The notes: generated by a model not told the origin, from the sequence alone. DNA of 64,000 nt from Flavilitoribacter nigricans DSM 23189 = NBRC 102662 (GCF_002646595.1 NZ_PDUD01000017.1:372001-436000); one strand, 5' to 3'. Shown: positions 34,188 through 43,023, counted from the stretch's first letter. Program-made: numbers and translations.

Positions 34188-34550
34188 TTATCCAGTGATG
34201 CCCAACTCATCCGCCAAGTCCGGGTTATTTCGGCGGATCTCTCGTTCCAGTTCGTTGATCCGTAATTTCAGCAACCGGTTCATTTCCTGCACGGAAGGCT
34301 CTTCCACCCTTCCCGGTATCGGTGGCGTTTTGTAGGCGATCCCCTCTTCTGCTATATTGCGAAAGAGTAGATCATCAATGGATATTTCAAAGAGTTGGGC
34401 CATTTTGATCAGCGTATCTATAGTCGGTTGATTGATCGCTTTTTCGTAGCTGCTAACAGAACCTTTACTGGCATCGATCAACCGGCCAAACTCCGTTTGG
34501 GTCCAGGATCTGGTGCGCCTTAGATACTTAATGTTTTTGTTCAAATGCAT
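34188..34550 (-). CDS. XRE-family regulator
   Basis: The 120-residue protein has an N-terminal Cro/CI helix-turn-helix (about residues 2-56: NIKYLRRTRSWTQTEFGRL, SKGSVSSYEKAINQPTIDT, ISIDDLL) and a C-terminal coiled region (LLKLRINELEREIRRNNPD) probably for dimerisation. It is divergent from a two-gene unit encoding a URI-like toxin candidate and a small acidic protein. A palindrome in the shared intergenic region overlaps the promoter of those genes, so autoregulation and repression of the pair is a reasonable inference. Confidence 0.88.
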   Translation of the reverse strand: MHLNKNIKYLRRTRSWTQTEFGRLIDASKGSVSSYEKAINQPTIDTLIKMAQLFEISIDDLLFRNIAEEGIAYKTPPIPGRVEEPSVQEMNRLLKLRINELEREIRRNNPDLADELGITG

Positions 34551-34581
34551 TAAATCGTAAGAATAAGTCCATTTTTGACAT

Positions 34582-34608
34582 AAAAAGTCATTTTATTATT
34601 GACTTTTT
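34582..34608. promoter_or_regulatory. Palindromic candidate operator for the XRE regulator
   Basis: Perfect 9-base arms AAAAAGTCA (34582-34590) and TGACTTTTT (34600-34608) are separated by 9 A/T bases. An extra half site TTTTTGACA lies just upstream (34572-34580). The right arm covers the -33 element of the toxin-side promoter, the arrangement expected for repression. Confidence 0.6.
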
Positions 34609-34628
34609 AAATTTATGCCATATATTTG
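34599..34628 (+). promoter_or_regulatory. Bacteroidota-type promoter for the toxin-like/immunity-like pair
   Basis: TTG at 34599-34601 and TATATTTG at 34621-34628 match the -33 and TAnnTTTG -7 consensus with exactly 19 bases between. The predicted transcript begins about 75 bases before the start codon of the first gene. Confidence 0.65.
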
Positions 34629-34709
34629 TATAGCCAATAATACACTGCTAAATTTAATAAAACTTTTCCCGAGTGGACTTACTTTGGAAAAGGCTTTTGT
34701 ATTGCCTTT

Positions 34710-35222
34710 ATGGAACGCGCCGAAAAGATACCTATCCCCTATAATCTGCTGTTATTACTTTCGGCAAGTGTCCTTATTTTTGCCTATATTCGATGGGAAG
34801 ATGTAGTTATTCAAAATCCGGATGGATCTTACTCGATTGATGATGCTACTTCGGACAAAATAGCGGATCGGGTAGATCGAATTGAGCATAAAACCGTTTT
34901 TTATCAACTTGTAGCGGCATCGAATGGCTATTTTATATGTCCGCTTTGTCCACCGGAAGCTTCGAGCAACAACCAATACTTCCTCAATTATAAAGAGGTA
35001 TATAAATATGGGATCACGATGGCTGAAAACCACCGCTATAGTCAAGCGGAGTTAGCCAGATGGAATTTGAGATATGAGCAAATAGCCATTGGAAACTATA
35101 CAGAAATGTTGATACTTGAAACGACATTCATGGCTGAATATCCTTTATATCCTGACAATTTAAGAAGGCCAATAAAGCGTAGGTTAATCACCCCGCCGGG
35201 AAGCGGCACCAGATTAAGATGA
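34710..35222 (+). CDS. Membrane-anchored protein with URI (GIY-YIG)-like toxin domain
   Basis: This 170-residue protein has one N-terminal membrane helix (about 11-28) and a C-terminal half resembling URI-fold polymorphic toxin nucleases. FICPLC gives C77 and C80. YFLNYKEVYKYGIT (90-103) replaces the GIY-YIG core. R109 and Y110, E137 in LILETTF, N150 in YPDNLRRP and the closing TPPG complete the pattern. From memory, the same pattern ends large secreted toxins in Bacteroidota. Here it stands alone behind a membrane anchor, and its stop overlaps the next start by 4 bases (ATGA). Nuclease activity and toxicity are inference. Confidence 0.6.
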   Translation: MERAEKIPIPYNLLLLLSASVLIFAYIRWEDVVIQNPDGSYSIDDATSDKIADRVDRIEHKTVFYQLVAASNGYFICPLCPPEASSNNQYFLNYKEVYKYGITMAENHRYSQAELARWNLRYEQIAIGNYTEMLILETTFMAEYPLYPDNLRRPIKRRLITPPGSGTRLR

Positions 35223-35542
35223 TTATGAGAACAAATGTTCGTACTGACATAGAAACCAGTCCATCCTTCGATATCCGCTTCATCGAGGAAATGCTCAGAG
35301 GGCAATATGATCATATCTACTTCATCTTCACCACGCTGGAAAATGAACCCGACGATGCCTGGGAGGATCAGGGAGACAGTTTCCTGGTCATTAATATCCC
35401 TAAGGAAAAAGTAATCAACGGTTCTATTGATTATAAAGCGGAAATGCTACGGCACCTGCCACGCTTGTTCTGGTTGGAAACGGAAGAACTTGCTTCCTAT
35501 ATTAATGATCGATGGCGTTTGACGGAGGTTTTGGATGAGTAG
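35219..35542 (+). CDS. Small acidic protein, candidate immunity partner
   Basis: I do not recognise a family for this 107-residue protein. It is acidic, with NEPDDAWEDQGDSFLVINIP in the middle and LPRLFWLETEELASYIND near the end. It lacks a signal peptide or membrane helix and is predicted to be a compact alpha/beta cytoplasmic protein. The start codon overlaps the stop of the URI-like gene (ATGA), ensuring coupled translation. Size, acidity and position fit an immunity protein that neutralises a basic nuclease, but this is inference only. Confidence 0.55.
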   Translation: MIMRTNVRTDIETSPSFDIRFIEEMLRGQYDHIYFIFTTLENEPDDAWEDQGDSFLVINIPKEKVINGSIDYKAEMLRHLPRLFWLETEELASYINDRWRLTEVLDE

Positions 35543-35588
35543 TTAAATGAACTTGTGAGCTAACTGATTGGCAGGTAGGCATCATTTC

Positions 35589-35694
35589 GGGTTTGGGAGC
35601 TTAGATTGTCATATTGTTGGATGGCTTGGCTATAGCTATAGTTTTGCAGTGATCAACTAGGTAGCCATTTTGACAATAGAAGCTCCGAAACCCG
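35589..35694. repeat. Long imperfect inverted repeat after the toxin-like pair
   Basis: Arms of about 23 bases (starting GGGTTTGGGAGC at 35589 and ending GCTCCGAAACCCG at 35694) pair with few mismatches around a loop containing GGCTATAGCTATAG. It lies between the convergent acidic-protein and PepSY genes and may be a repeat element or bidirectional terminator. Confidence 0.6.
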
Positions 35695-35799
35695 CTTGCT
35701 TATTGGACGGTTACTCCTGGTAATTTTATGTGCGGGCAATCGTTAAATAAGCACACTTACCCAGAATTACGACTCAAGGCCTTACAACTGTCCCTATCC

Positions 35800-36990
35800 T
35801 TACTGCAAAACCGCCTCGGCCCGTTTCCCGGCCTGCTTTACTTTCCGCTTCCGCTTTTTCTTCAGTTTATTGATCCAGATGATCGTTCCGGTAATGGGTA
35901 AGCTCGTAGCGATAAGACAGGAAATAAAGTAGATGATCTTGGAAAAAGTGCCGTATACATTGCCAACATGCAGGGCTTTGATCGAGCGGGCTACCCGCTG
36001 GTTGAACGGCTTTTCGGCAAAGATCTCCTTACCGGTGACCGCACCGCTCACGGGATCGAGGCTGAGTTGATCCCCGGCAGCAGGCGCAAAGAAACCCGTT
36101 TTATATTTACTGATGGAAACCGTGGATTGTTTTTCATTGGGCAGAGATACGCGGTAATCTCCGGTATAGGCCAGTTCTCCGTCCGCAACGGCCAGGAGTT
36201 CTTCCAGACTGAGCAACTCGCCAGCCGGGGCTTCCGGTGCATTTTCCCGGGCTTCACCGGGGCCGCCATCCCGGTTATTCTCCACGCCCAATACGGCATA
36301 AAGGCCATCCCGGTACCAGTCGAACGACCAGAAGAGGCCGGTCAGCGCCATGATCAGCAGAAAGAAAGAGGCGTAAAAACCCAGCGCATTGTGCAGATCG
36401 TGATTGATCCTTTTCCAGTTGGCGTTCCATTTGATCTTCAGCCCCTGCTTCCAGGATTTGATCCGCTGCGGAAACCAGATGACCATACCCGTTATGACTA
36501 GAAAGGCAAAGATCACGGTAGCCCAGCCCACAATGGGTCGGCCAACTTCCGTGTCCAGCAACAACCAGCGATGCAGGCGAAATACGGTCATAAAGAAACC
36601 GGAAGCTACACTTTCTCCGTCACCGGTGACGGCACCCGAATAAGGGTTGACGTAATAATTAGCGCCCCGGCGCTCCCCTTCCTTTTTGATGTTGAGGGTA
36701 TAGGCCCGCTCGGGATCGGCCGGAATGGTAATGGAACCGACTTTGCCGACATTGAGCTCACTTTCGACCTGACTGATCAGTTCCGCCGCCGGCAGGGGCT
36801 CGGCATTTGCCGGTGCTTCGACGAAATATTTCTCCGGTTCCAGCCACTCTTCAATTTCCGTACGGAAGGTGTAGATGGTACCGGTAAGGCAAACCACGAA
36901 CAGGATCAGGCCCGCTCCTATACCCAGCCACAGATGAATGTCATTGAAAAATTTTCGGATCCGCTTCCAGGAAAAAATTGAAGATGTCAT
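35800..36990 (-). CDS. PepSY-associated transmembrane protein (PiuB-like)
   Basis: The 396-residue protein begins MTSSIFSWKRIRKFFNDIHL with a membrane helix following (HLWLGIGAGLILFVVCLTGT), two PepSY-like periplasmic regions, paired helices containing RLHRWLLLD and NHDLHNALGFYASFFL, and a last helix before a basic tail. Histidine pairs in the helices (HLW, LHRW, HDLHN, LHVG) suggest heme binding, and family members are thought to reduce or handle ferric siderophores in the inner membrane. A palindrome 120 bases upstream resembles the one before the siderophore receptor, consistent with iron control. Confidence 0.85.
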   Translation of the reverse strand: MTSSIFSWKRIRKFFNDIHLWLGIGAGLILFVVCLTGTIYTFRTEIEEWLEPEKYFVEAPANAEPLPAAELISQVESELNVGKVGSITIPADPERAYTLNIKKEGERRGANYYVNPYSGAVTGDGESVASGFFMTVFRLHRWLLLDTEVGRPIVGWATVIFAFLVITGMVIWFPQRIKSWKQGLKIKWNANWKRINHDLHNALGFYASFFLLIMALTGLFWSFDWYRDGLYAVLGVENNRDGGPGEARENAPEAPAGELLSLEELLAVADGELAYTGDYRVSLPNEKQSTVSISKYKTGFFAPAAGDQLSLDPVSGAVTGKEIFAEKPFNQRVARSIKALHVGNVYGTFSKIIYFISCLIATSLPITGTIIWINKLKKKRKRKVKQAGKRAEAVLQ

Positions 36991-37110
36991 TTGGCGCAAC
37001 TTTAATGTGATTGTTAATTGGTTCGTGTTGTTCGGTATGGATCAAGGTCCGGTACAGAAGGCTGCGGCCAACAATCTTTTCCGCCCCACATTTCAGCACC
37101 TTCACCAGGC

Positions 37111-37133
37111 TTATTCAGACTCAGTCTAAATAG
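37111..37133. promoter_or_regulatory. Candidate metal-responsive operator upstream of the PepSY gene
   Basis: An odd-length 23-base palindrome is centred on AGACTCAGTCT, with 9 of 11 arm positions paired. Its right arm contains AGTCTAAATA, the complement of TATTTAGACT found in the palindrome before the siderophore receptor gene. The binding regulator (Fur or DtxR type) is inferred. Confidence 0.45.
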
Positions 37134-37262
37134 GACACAAAGCTAAGTTTTCCAGGCCTTTATCACAATCATCATTTCTGGTGATCAGGCTATACCTAAT
37201 CGTCGGTGAAAAATGGCGAATGGATCTGAGATCACCCGGAACGATAGCTACCTTCCGGCAAT

Positions 37263-37341
37263 AAAAAACCACCTAAAGCCCGCAGGGAGACCGGTACAGC
37301 AACCGCTACAGTCGCCGGCCTCCCCAGCAAGTCTTAGGTGG
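37263..37341 (-). terminator. Long-stem terminator after the esterase gene
   Basis: On the minus strand, CCACCTAA (complement of 37334-37341) pairs with TTAGGTGG (complement of 37269-37276) around a G+C-rich inner stem with CCGG and CTCCC pairs. TTTTTT follows directly. It lies about 70 bases beyond the esterase stop and is the main feature of the 423-base gap before the PepSY gene. Confidence 0.75.
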
Positions 37342-37413
37342 CAATAGGTATATTAGTAATCTTACGGCCGGACTTCTCTACCCTTCGAATAATTGGCCCG
37401 GCCGGGAGATCAA

Positions 37414-38718
37414 TTATTTAGACTGGGCCGCCATCCATTCCATGATCGTCACCGGACGACCGTCCAGCAGTACGGGTTTACCGTCAAAATCCAGCCGGGC
37501 TTGGTTGGCGTGGGAATAGATCCAGGACCAGTGTCCGTTGTAGTGATAATCCTTTCCACCGAAAAATCCGGTGATATCCACTACGTGATCGTAGTAGGAA
37601 AAATGCACATTCGGGGCTCCCGCCTCAACGAGCCGGTGGTATACCGGTACCGCCGTATCATCCGGAATGGTCACGGGATCGTCTTTGGACTGGATGAACC
37701 AGATCGGCACATTTTTAATGCTTTCGATCTGTTCGTCGGAAACGAACTCGGAATGGTAAGCCAGGGCACTCGGAAAGGCCGCCGCAAAATAATCCGGATG
37801 TTCCAGTACCAGTTTCAGGGTCAGGTAGCCGCCGTTAGAGCAGCCACCCACATAAATGCGATCCGTATCGATGTCCGGATGATCCGCCACGTATTTCCGG
37901 ATCAATGCCATCACCGCTTCGTTGTAAATATCGTTGTCTTTACCGCGCGTCATGCCTTCTCCGTTATCCATCCAGTAGGTGGGGCTCTGGGGTGACAGGA
38001 CATAGGCGCCGCCGAAGATCGCCTGGATCTCATCGGATGCATAATTGGCGGCCCGGTTGGCGATCAGGGGAATGGACGGGTCGGTACCGCCTTCTCCCCC
38101 ACCGTGCAACCAGATGATGAGCGGTGACTTTTCGCCCTCACTATCGGGAGCAAAAGCCGCGTAGGAAAGGGTCGTCCCCTTATGTTTGAATTTCCCGTTC
38201 AGGTCGAAACGATCGATCAGCGGTACGATGCGGTCGGATTCCTGGTCCCACACCCGGTCACTGGATTGCTGGGTGATCTTCATGTGGTAATCGATCCAGT
38301 TGTTTCCGCGGCAATTCTCATTCCGGGAATACTGGATCGGTGAACCGAGCGGCTGGTTGGGGGCTACCGCCAGCACGAGCGTGACGAATTTGCCCTCGGG
38401 AAAGCGGGCACCTTCCGCATTCGACACGTAGGCATAGACTACCTGCCGCTCCCCCGATGCCTGATCGGCCGGGATCTCCACGCAGTCGGTTTTCCGTTCT
38501 ACGGATACGGTATAATCTTTCCAATCGACGGAAGTGACCGTTTCCTCCAGCGAAAGGATGACTTTGCTGACGGCCGGTCCCCAGTCGTAGCCTTCCACCA
38601 CGGCGGTGTATTTACCACCGGCGATGGCGGTTGCGGGATTTGTCGTTTCAGCGTAAAGTAGTTGGCTGCCGGTACATACCAGCAGCATAAGGATGATGGA
38701 TTGGATCAGTTTTTTCAT
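37414..38718 (-). CDS. Exported alpha/beta-hydrolase esterase (LpqC/PHB depolymerase-like)
   Basis: The 434-residue protein has a signal peptide (ending near LLYAE), an N-terminal beta domain (about 30-150), and an alpha/beta-hydrolase domain. The oxyanion segment is LHGGGEGG (204-211) and the nucleophile serine S294 lies in VGGCSNGGYL. The acid is probably in IQSKDDPVT and the histidine near HYNGHWSW. This fits secreted esterases of the LpqC/feruloyl-esterase group; the substrate is unknown. A rho-independent terminator follows. It is read in the same direction as the PepSY genes around it but appears to be its own unit. Confidence 0.82.
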   Translation of the reverse strand: MKKLIQSIILMLLVCTGSQLLYAETTNPATAIAGGKYTAVVEGYDWGPAVSKVILSLEETVTSVDWKDYTVSVERKTDCVEIPADQASGERQVVYAYVSNAEGARFPEGKFVTLVLAVAPNQPLGSPIQYSRNENCRGNNWIDYHMKITQQSSDRVWDQESDRIVPLIDRFDLNGKFKHKGTTLSYAAFAPDSEGEKSPLIIWLHGGGEGGTDPSIPLIANRAANYASDEIQAIFGGAYVLSPQSPTYWMDNGEGMTRGKDNDIYNEAVMALIRKYVADHPDIDTDRIYVGGCSNGGYLTLKLVLEHPDYFAAAFPSALAYHSEFVSDEQIESIKNVPIWFIQSKDDPVTIPDDTAVPVYHRLVEAGAPNVHFSYYDHVVDITGFFGGKDYHYNGHWSWIYSHANQARLDFDGKPVLLDGRPVTIMEWMAAQSK

Positions 38719-38909
38719 AAATGGGTTCCTATTTTGTTAAAGGTTGAAGTTTGGGTGACCGCCTGGACCGGATCCCTAATTATTGTAAGCAGAAATTTGA
38801 AGGATCCGGTTGCTGGAATGCGATAATTCTGCATCCTAAAATAGGGTTCTTTAGATCAACCTACCAAATGACAACTTTTCCCCGGCACCGGGCGGTGCCG
38901 TAGTTGGGC

Positions 38910-39455
38910 TCAGGAAAGCAACAGCAGAAAGACCAGCGGAAAGAGTACGCCGGCTACCGCCAGTTTCCAACCCCGGCTCCGGAAACTCATTTTTCCTTTG
39001 CTGATAAACATACCCGTAATGGCAATGGTCAGCATGGCCAGTCCGAAAATATCCGAATAATAGATCCACCAGTTGTTGGTCGTTACGTGCAATTCGGTCA
39101 TTTGCCCTAGTAATGGTGTCTGCCGGTATTCGCCGATCTTCCCTTTACCGGAAGTCAGGTCCACCTCTACTTCGTGGTCCGCGTAGGTCACCCGCAGGAC
39201 GTCACCGTCAACGGCGTACCGCCGAATCTGGTCATCAATCTGGAACTCTTCGGTAAAATCCTTCAGGTAGGCATCATCAACCTGTTCGGCGGTTACGGGA
39301 CTGGGCAGGGAAATTTCCTGCGACGCATACTGGTAACGCATCGGGTGCCAGGTTCGGCGATGGTTCAGAAAGATCCCGGACAGAGAAAAGGAAATGATCA
39401 GTCCCAGATAAAAATAGGCGAAATCCCGGTGGATATTTCTTGCCGTCAGTTTCAT
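38910..39455 (-). CDS. Small PepSY-associated transmembrane protein
   Basis: This 181-residue protein contains an N-terminal helix (FAYFYLGLIISFSLSGIFLN) followed by HRR, a PepSY-like periplasmic stretch (DDQIRRYAVDGDVLRVTYAD), a helix pair with ELHVTTNNWWIYYSDIFGLA, and a last helix at the C-terminus. It is the short form of the PepSY_TM family often found near iron-uptake receptors. Histidines at helix ends (HRDF, NHRRTW, ELHV) could bind heme. It lies upstream of the esterase on the same strand, about 190 bases away, and just beyond it is a dispersed repeat copy. Confidence 0.82.
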   Translation of the reverse strand: MKLTARNIHRDFAYFYLGLIISFSLSGIFLNHRRTWHPMRYQYASQEISLPSPVTAEQVDDAYLKDFTEEFQIDDQIRRYAVDGDVLRVTYADHEVEVDLTSGKGKIGEYRQTPLLGQMTELHVTTNNWWIYYSDIFGLAMLTIAITGMFISKGKMSFRSRGWKLAVAGVLFPLVFLLLLS

Positions 39456-39477
39456 GGATCAAGCATTGAAAGAGCAA

Positions 39478-39652
39478 CATGAGTCATCCTGAATTTTTTC
39501 AGGACTCAAAAATGACCTCGTAGAGGTTAAACATTCGTAGAAAAATAGTCATAATGCTGAGGTCGGAAAACGCTTATCCAGGCCAAATTCTACGAATATT
39601 CGACCTCTCTGAGGTCATACACCGCTTTTTATAAAATTCGCGGTGATTCATG
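39478..39652. repeat. Dispersed palindromic repeat, copy 2 of 3
   Basis: This 175-base copy starts CATGAGTCATCCTGAATTTT and ends GTGATTCATG like copy 1, but lacks part of the central GACCTC hairpin, being shorter there. Both flanks carry GCAACATGA-type sequence in inverted orientation, extending the terminal inverted repeat. Confidence 0.9.
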
Positions 39653-39692
39653 TTGCGTTGATTAAATATGCAGGTTTAAAATGAAATTCAGA

Positions 39693-40301
39693 TTAGGAAT
39701 CGCTGCGATTCACTTCCAGGTTGATGGTTACTTTCACCTCTCCACCGATCGTGGCGGTAGCAGCGTAGTTACCGGTACCGACACCGTATTCGTTCCGGTC
39801 GATGGTAAATTCGGTTGCAAAACCACCGATGTAGGAACCGGCCCGGCGGGGATGTTCCATTTGCCCCAGAAACTGGATCGGAATCTCTACTTCCTTGGTC
39901 ACATCGCGGATGGTCATTTCCCCTTTAGCGAGGTACTGATCTCCGGATTTGGTGATATTGCTCGACTTGAAGGTCATTTCCGGCCATTCTTCCGCATTGA
40001 AGAAATCGGCCGATTGCAGGTGGTTGTCCCGGCGTTCGTTCTTGGTATTTACGCTGGCCACTTTAATGGAAAAGTCAATACTGCTTCCCTCCAGATCTTC
40101 CGGATCGAAAGTAACGGTACCGTCAAACTCATCGAACGTACCGATCACGGAAGCAAAGAAATGCCGAACGGAGAAGGCCACGGAACTGTGCCCCTTGTCC
40201 ACCTGCCAGGTGGGAGCCACCGCCGTATATTCCACAACGGTAAAAGCACTCAGGAAACCCGCTGCTGCCAGCAGGACTACAAACATGGTGATCTTTTTCA
40301 T
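39693..40301 (-). CDS. YceI-family periplasmic lipid-binding protein
   Basis: The 202-residue protein has a signal peptide (MKKITMFVVLLAAAGFLSAF) and the YceI lipocalin-like barrel: WQVDKGHSSVAFSVRH, FDEFDGTVTFDPEDL, SADFFNAEEWPEMTFKS, MTIRDVTKEVEIP and a final NLEVNR strand. YceI proteins bind isoprenoid or other lipids and are often linked to respiratory or oxidative stress. It lies between repeat copy 2 and a TonB-dependent receptor gene, all on the minus strand, with about 120 bases to the receptor, so co-transcription is possible but not evident. Confidence 0.93.
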   Translation of the reverse strand: MKKITMFVVLLAAAGFLSAFTVVEYTAVAPTWQVDKGHSSVAFSVRHFFASVIGTFDEFDGTVTFDPEDLEGSSIDFSIKVASVNTKNERRDNHLQSADFFNAEEWPEMTFKSSNITKSGDQYLAKGEMTIRDVTKEVEIPIQFLGQMEHPRRAGSYIGGFATEFTIDRNEYGVGTGNYAATATIGGEVKVTINLEVNRSDS

Positions 40302-40424
40302 AATAATTGAAAAGTTTTAGTGGATGCAAGTTTTCTCTAATCGGTAATCAGGTACAGCCTTCTTTAGGCTGACTACCTGCTACTGTTAGTCATTTTGAAA
40401 TTATTGTAGAAACAGCTTGTGCAA

Positions 40425-42809
40425 TTAATGATGTCTCCGGGCACCGGAGAATTCCATCGCCTCTCCTTTGCCAAAGCCGTAGCTAAAGCCAAGGGTAATA
40501 AACCGGCCACGCTGGCGACGACTGTAGAGATAAAAATTAGCCTGGTCCGTAATGGTTTCCCCGATCCGGGAAGCGAATACGTCGCGTACGCTCATATTCA
40601 ATACGCCTTTGCCGTTCAGGATCTTTTTGCGCAGGCCCAGGTCGGCAAATACCTGATCCGACTGTCGGCTTTGGATCCTCTGTTCGGCCGACTGGTACTG
40701 GCCCGTTACCTCAAAGTCAAAACCGGCGGGTAATTTAAGCTTGGTGGTTAACTTGCCGGACCACTGATCGGCGTCGAAATCAAAAGAAGTCGCTTCCAGT
40801 TCTCCCTTCCGATTGAAGTAATTGTAGTTAACATCTCCCGTGAAAGACAACCAGTTGTTGGGCGTATACTTACCATTCAGCTCCAATCCCGTAGCCCCGT
40901 TGGTACCAATGTTGAGCGGCATGGTCGTATTCACGTTATTTTCAAAAGTAGAGATCCGCTCTACCACATCGGTCGTATAGCGATGGTACACGGTGAAGTT
41001 CAGAGAGGTTTTTCCAAGGATGAAAATACTGGCCAGCTCGTAGGAATCCGTGAATTCGGGTTGCAGATCCGGATTACCGGTGCGGATGCTAAAATTATTC
41101 CGAATGTTGAAGAAGGGGTTTAGATCCCACAGCCGCGGCCGGAAGATCCGGCGGGAATAGCCGGCCTGTACGGAAATGGCATCCGACAGTTTATAAGAAG
41201 TATGCGCACTGGGAAACAAATTGGTGAAATTTTGATCATTGGTTTCATTCGTGTTGATCAGGAAGGTTTTCAGGTCCGTATTTTCGACCCGCAAACCTAA
41301 TTTCAGTCCCCACTTATCGCCTTCGTAGGCACCGGTACCGTAAACGGCGAATACCTTTTGATCGTATTCAAAGATATTGGTCTGCCGCTCATCATTGATC
41401 CATTCTCCATCGATCAGGTTGTTTACGGCAAAATCATTGCTTACGTCATTGATCACATATTGCGCTCCGGTTTCCACGGTGAATTCCTTGGAAAAAGGTT
41501 TGGTGTAATCCAGTTTGAAGGTATTTTCGGCCTCCTGAAAATCTGATCTGGTTCGCTGGGTACCGTCCGAATCACTACCGGAAACGGTGGAATCGAAAAA
41601 TTCGGAAGATTGATCTTTGCCGAAAAAGTTACCCAGCGCACTGAACAGTAAGGTGTGGTCTTCACTGTCCTCAAAATCTCTTTTGTACTGGAGTTCGTAT
41701 TGCCATTTGGGATTGGTAGCCTGAGTGTTCTCAGTGCGAACCCATTCCGAGAGCGTGGTCCCCGCAGCATCTACATAACTGAAATTGGTCTGGGAGGGCT
41801 GGTCTTCCACCTCGTAGGCGAAGTTACCCGAAAGGGTCAGCACGTTGCGATCATTGATGTGGTAATCGGTTCCCAGAATGAAATTGTAAAAAGTCTCATT
41901 CCGGAATTCTTCACCGGTACTGAAAATGGTAGTGTTGTTAACCAGGTCCCGGTTGATATTTTCCGAGTCATTGGGCAACTCCCGGTATCCGGCCCCCAAC
42001 TGGGTGAACAGGTTAAACTTCTCCGTACGCCGGTTCAGACTCAGTCCGAAACTGTGGTTGTGGGGCGCACCCGTATTCAGGGAAACGGAACCGTTTAGTC
42101 CTTTACGTTCCTCTTTTTTGATCACGATATTGATGATGCCCGAAGTACCTTCGGCGTCGTATTTGGCCGAGGGATTGGTGATCACCTCGATCTGCTGGAT
42201 CATATCCGCGGTGATCGTTCCCAGGGCATTTCCGCCTTCGGCCGCCAGGACCGACGGTTTGCCGTTGATCAGGATCTGTACCCCCTGGCTGCCGCGCAGA
42301 CTGATATCGCCTTCGATGTTTACGTTTACGGATGGTACATTGTTCAGTACTTCGAGGGCACTGGCACCGGTGCTGCTCAGGTCTTTTCCGACGTTGAACA
42401 CCCTTTTATCCAGTTTGAACTCCGTCTGGGATTTTTCGGCCCGAACGGTCACTTCGTCCAGCATCTGGCTGTCGTTGGACAGGGACAGTTCGCCCAGGTC
42501 CACCGCACCGTCTACAACTGAAAAATCCTCGATCTTCCGGGATGCGAATCCGATAAAGCTGATCTCTACGTAAAAATCCTCTGTTTGTACCTCGACACTA
42601 AAGGAGCCGTCGGCGCCGGTAGTTGCCCCGGTGATGGGCTGCTGGGTCGCTTTATTCCCAACCATTACCGTAGCAAATTCGATGGGTTGCCGGCTGGAGC
42701 CGTCCAAAACCGTACCGGTGATCCGGATATTCTGATCCTGGGCGATCAGGTTTCCCGGGCCAAGCACCAAACAAGCGAACCAAAAACAAAGGATAATTTT
42801 AAAATTCAT
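40425..42809 (-). CDS. TonB-dependent receptor-like outer membrane protein
   Basis: This 794-residue protein has a signal peptide, a carboxypeptidase-regulatory-like domain (about 25-105, starting IRITGTVLDGSSRQPIEFAT), a plug domain (VEVLNNVPSVNVNIEGDISL, RGSQGVQILINGKPSVL, IEVITNPSAKYDAEGTSGII), and a C-terminal beta barrel of the OMP_b-brl_3 type. It belongs to the receptor subgroup that lacks a SusD partner; the ligand could be iron, copper or a peptide. It is divergent from a LytS/LytTR sensor pair that could regulate it. Confidence 0.9.
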   Translation of the reverse strand: MNFKIILCFWFACLVLGPGNLIAQDQNIRITGTVLDGSSRQPIEFATVMVGNKATQQPITGATTGADGSFSVEVQTEDFYVEISFIGFASRKIEDFSVVDGAVDLGELSLSNDSQMLDEVTVRAEKSQTEFKLDKRVFNVGKDLSSTGASALEVLNNVPSVNVNIEGDISLRGSQGVQILINGKPSVLAAEGGNALGTITADMIQQIEVITNPSAKYDAEGTSGIINIVIKKEERKGLNGSVSLNTGAPHNHSFGLSLNRRTEKFNLFTQLGAGYRELPNDSENINRDLVNNTTIFSTGEEFRNETFYNFILGTDYHINDRNVLTLSGNFAYEVEDQPSQTNFSYVDAAGTTLSEWVRTENTQATNPKWQYELQYKRDFEDSEDHTLLFSALGNFFGKDQSSEFFDSTVSGSDSDGTQRTRSDFQEAENTFKLDYTKPFSKEFTVETGAQYVINDVSNDFAVNNLIDGEWINDERQTNIFEYDQKVFAVYGTGAYEGDKWGLKLGLRVENTDLKTFLINTNETNDQNFTNLFPSAHTSYKLSDAISVQAGYSRRIFRPRLWDLNPFFNIRNNFSIRTGNPDLQPEFTDSYELASIFILGKTSLNFTVYHRYTTDVVERISTFENNVNTTMPLNIGTNGATGLELNGKYTPNNWLSFTGDVNYNYFNRKGELEATSFDFDADQWSGKLTTKLKLPAGFDFEVTGQYQSAEQRIQSRQSDQVFADLGLRKKILNGKGVLNMSVRDVFASRIGETITDQANFYLYSRRQRGRFITLGFSYGFGKGEAMEFSGARRHH

Positions 42810-43023
42810 GATGGTTTTTCTGATTTATTTTGAAAATGATCGGACCATACAAAGAAGCGGCGCTTTCTCCAAAAAGAAAAATGGAATCTTTGAACGACGT
42901 TATTTTCAAGGTAAACGACATTTTCCCTTTGAGTGCGCACCGAATGCCGTTGAAAGGATAGAATCGGTCGTTGGTGGGATCGGGTTAGTATAATTGGGGT
43001 CGAAACCTTAGTTTTGAATATTC

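Noticed and set aside
34615-34806. 63-residue plus-strand frame ahead of the URI-like gene
   Set aside because: It begins before the predicted -7 element's transcript start, overlaps the real gene in another frame, and has no recognisable features.
37269-37341. Structured RNA or riboswitch upstream of the PepSY gene
   Set aside because: On the minus strand the stem is followed by six T residues just behind the esterase gene, which is better explained as its terminator; no known riboswitch core was recognised.
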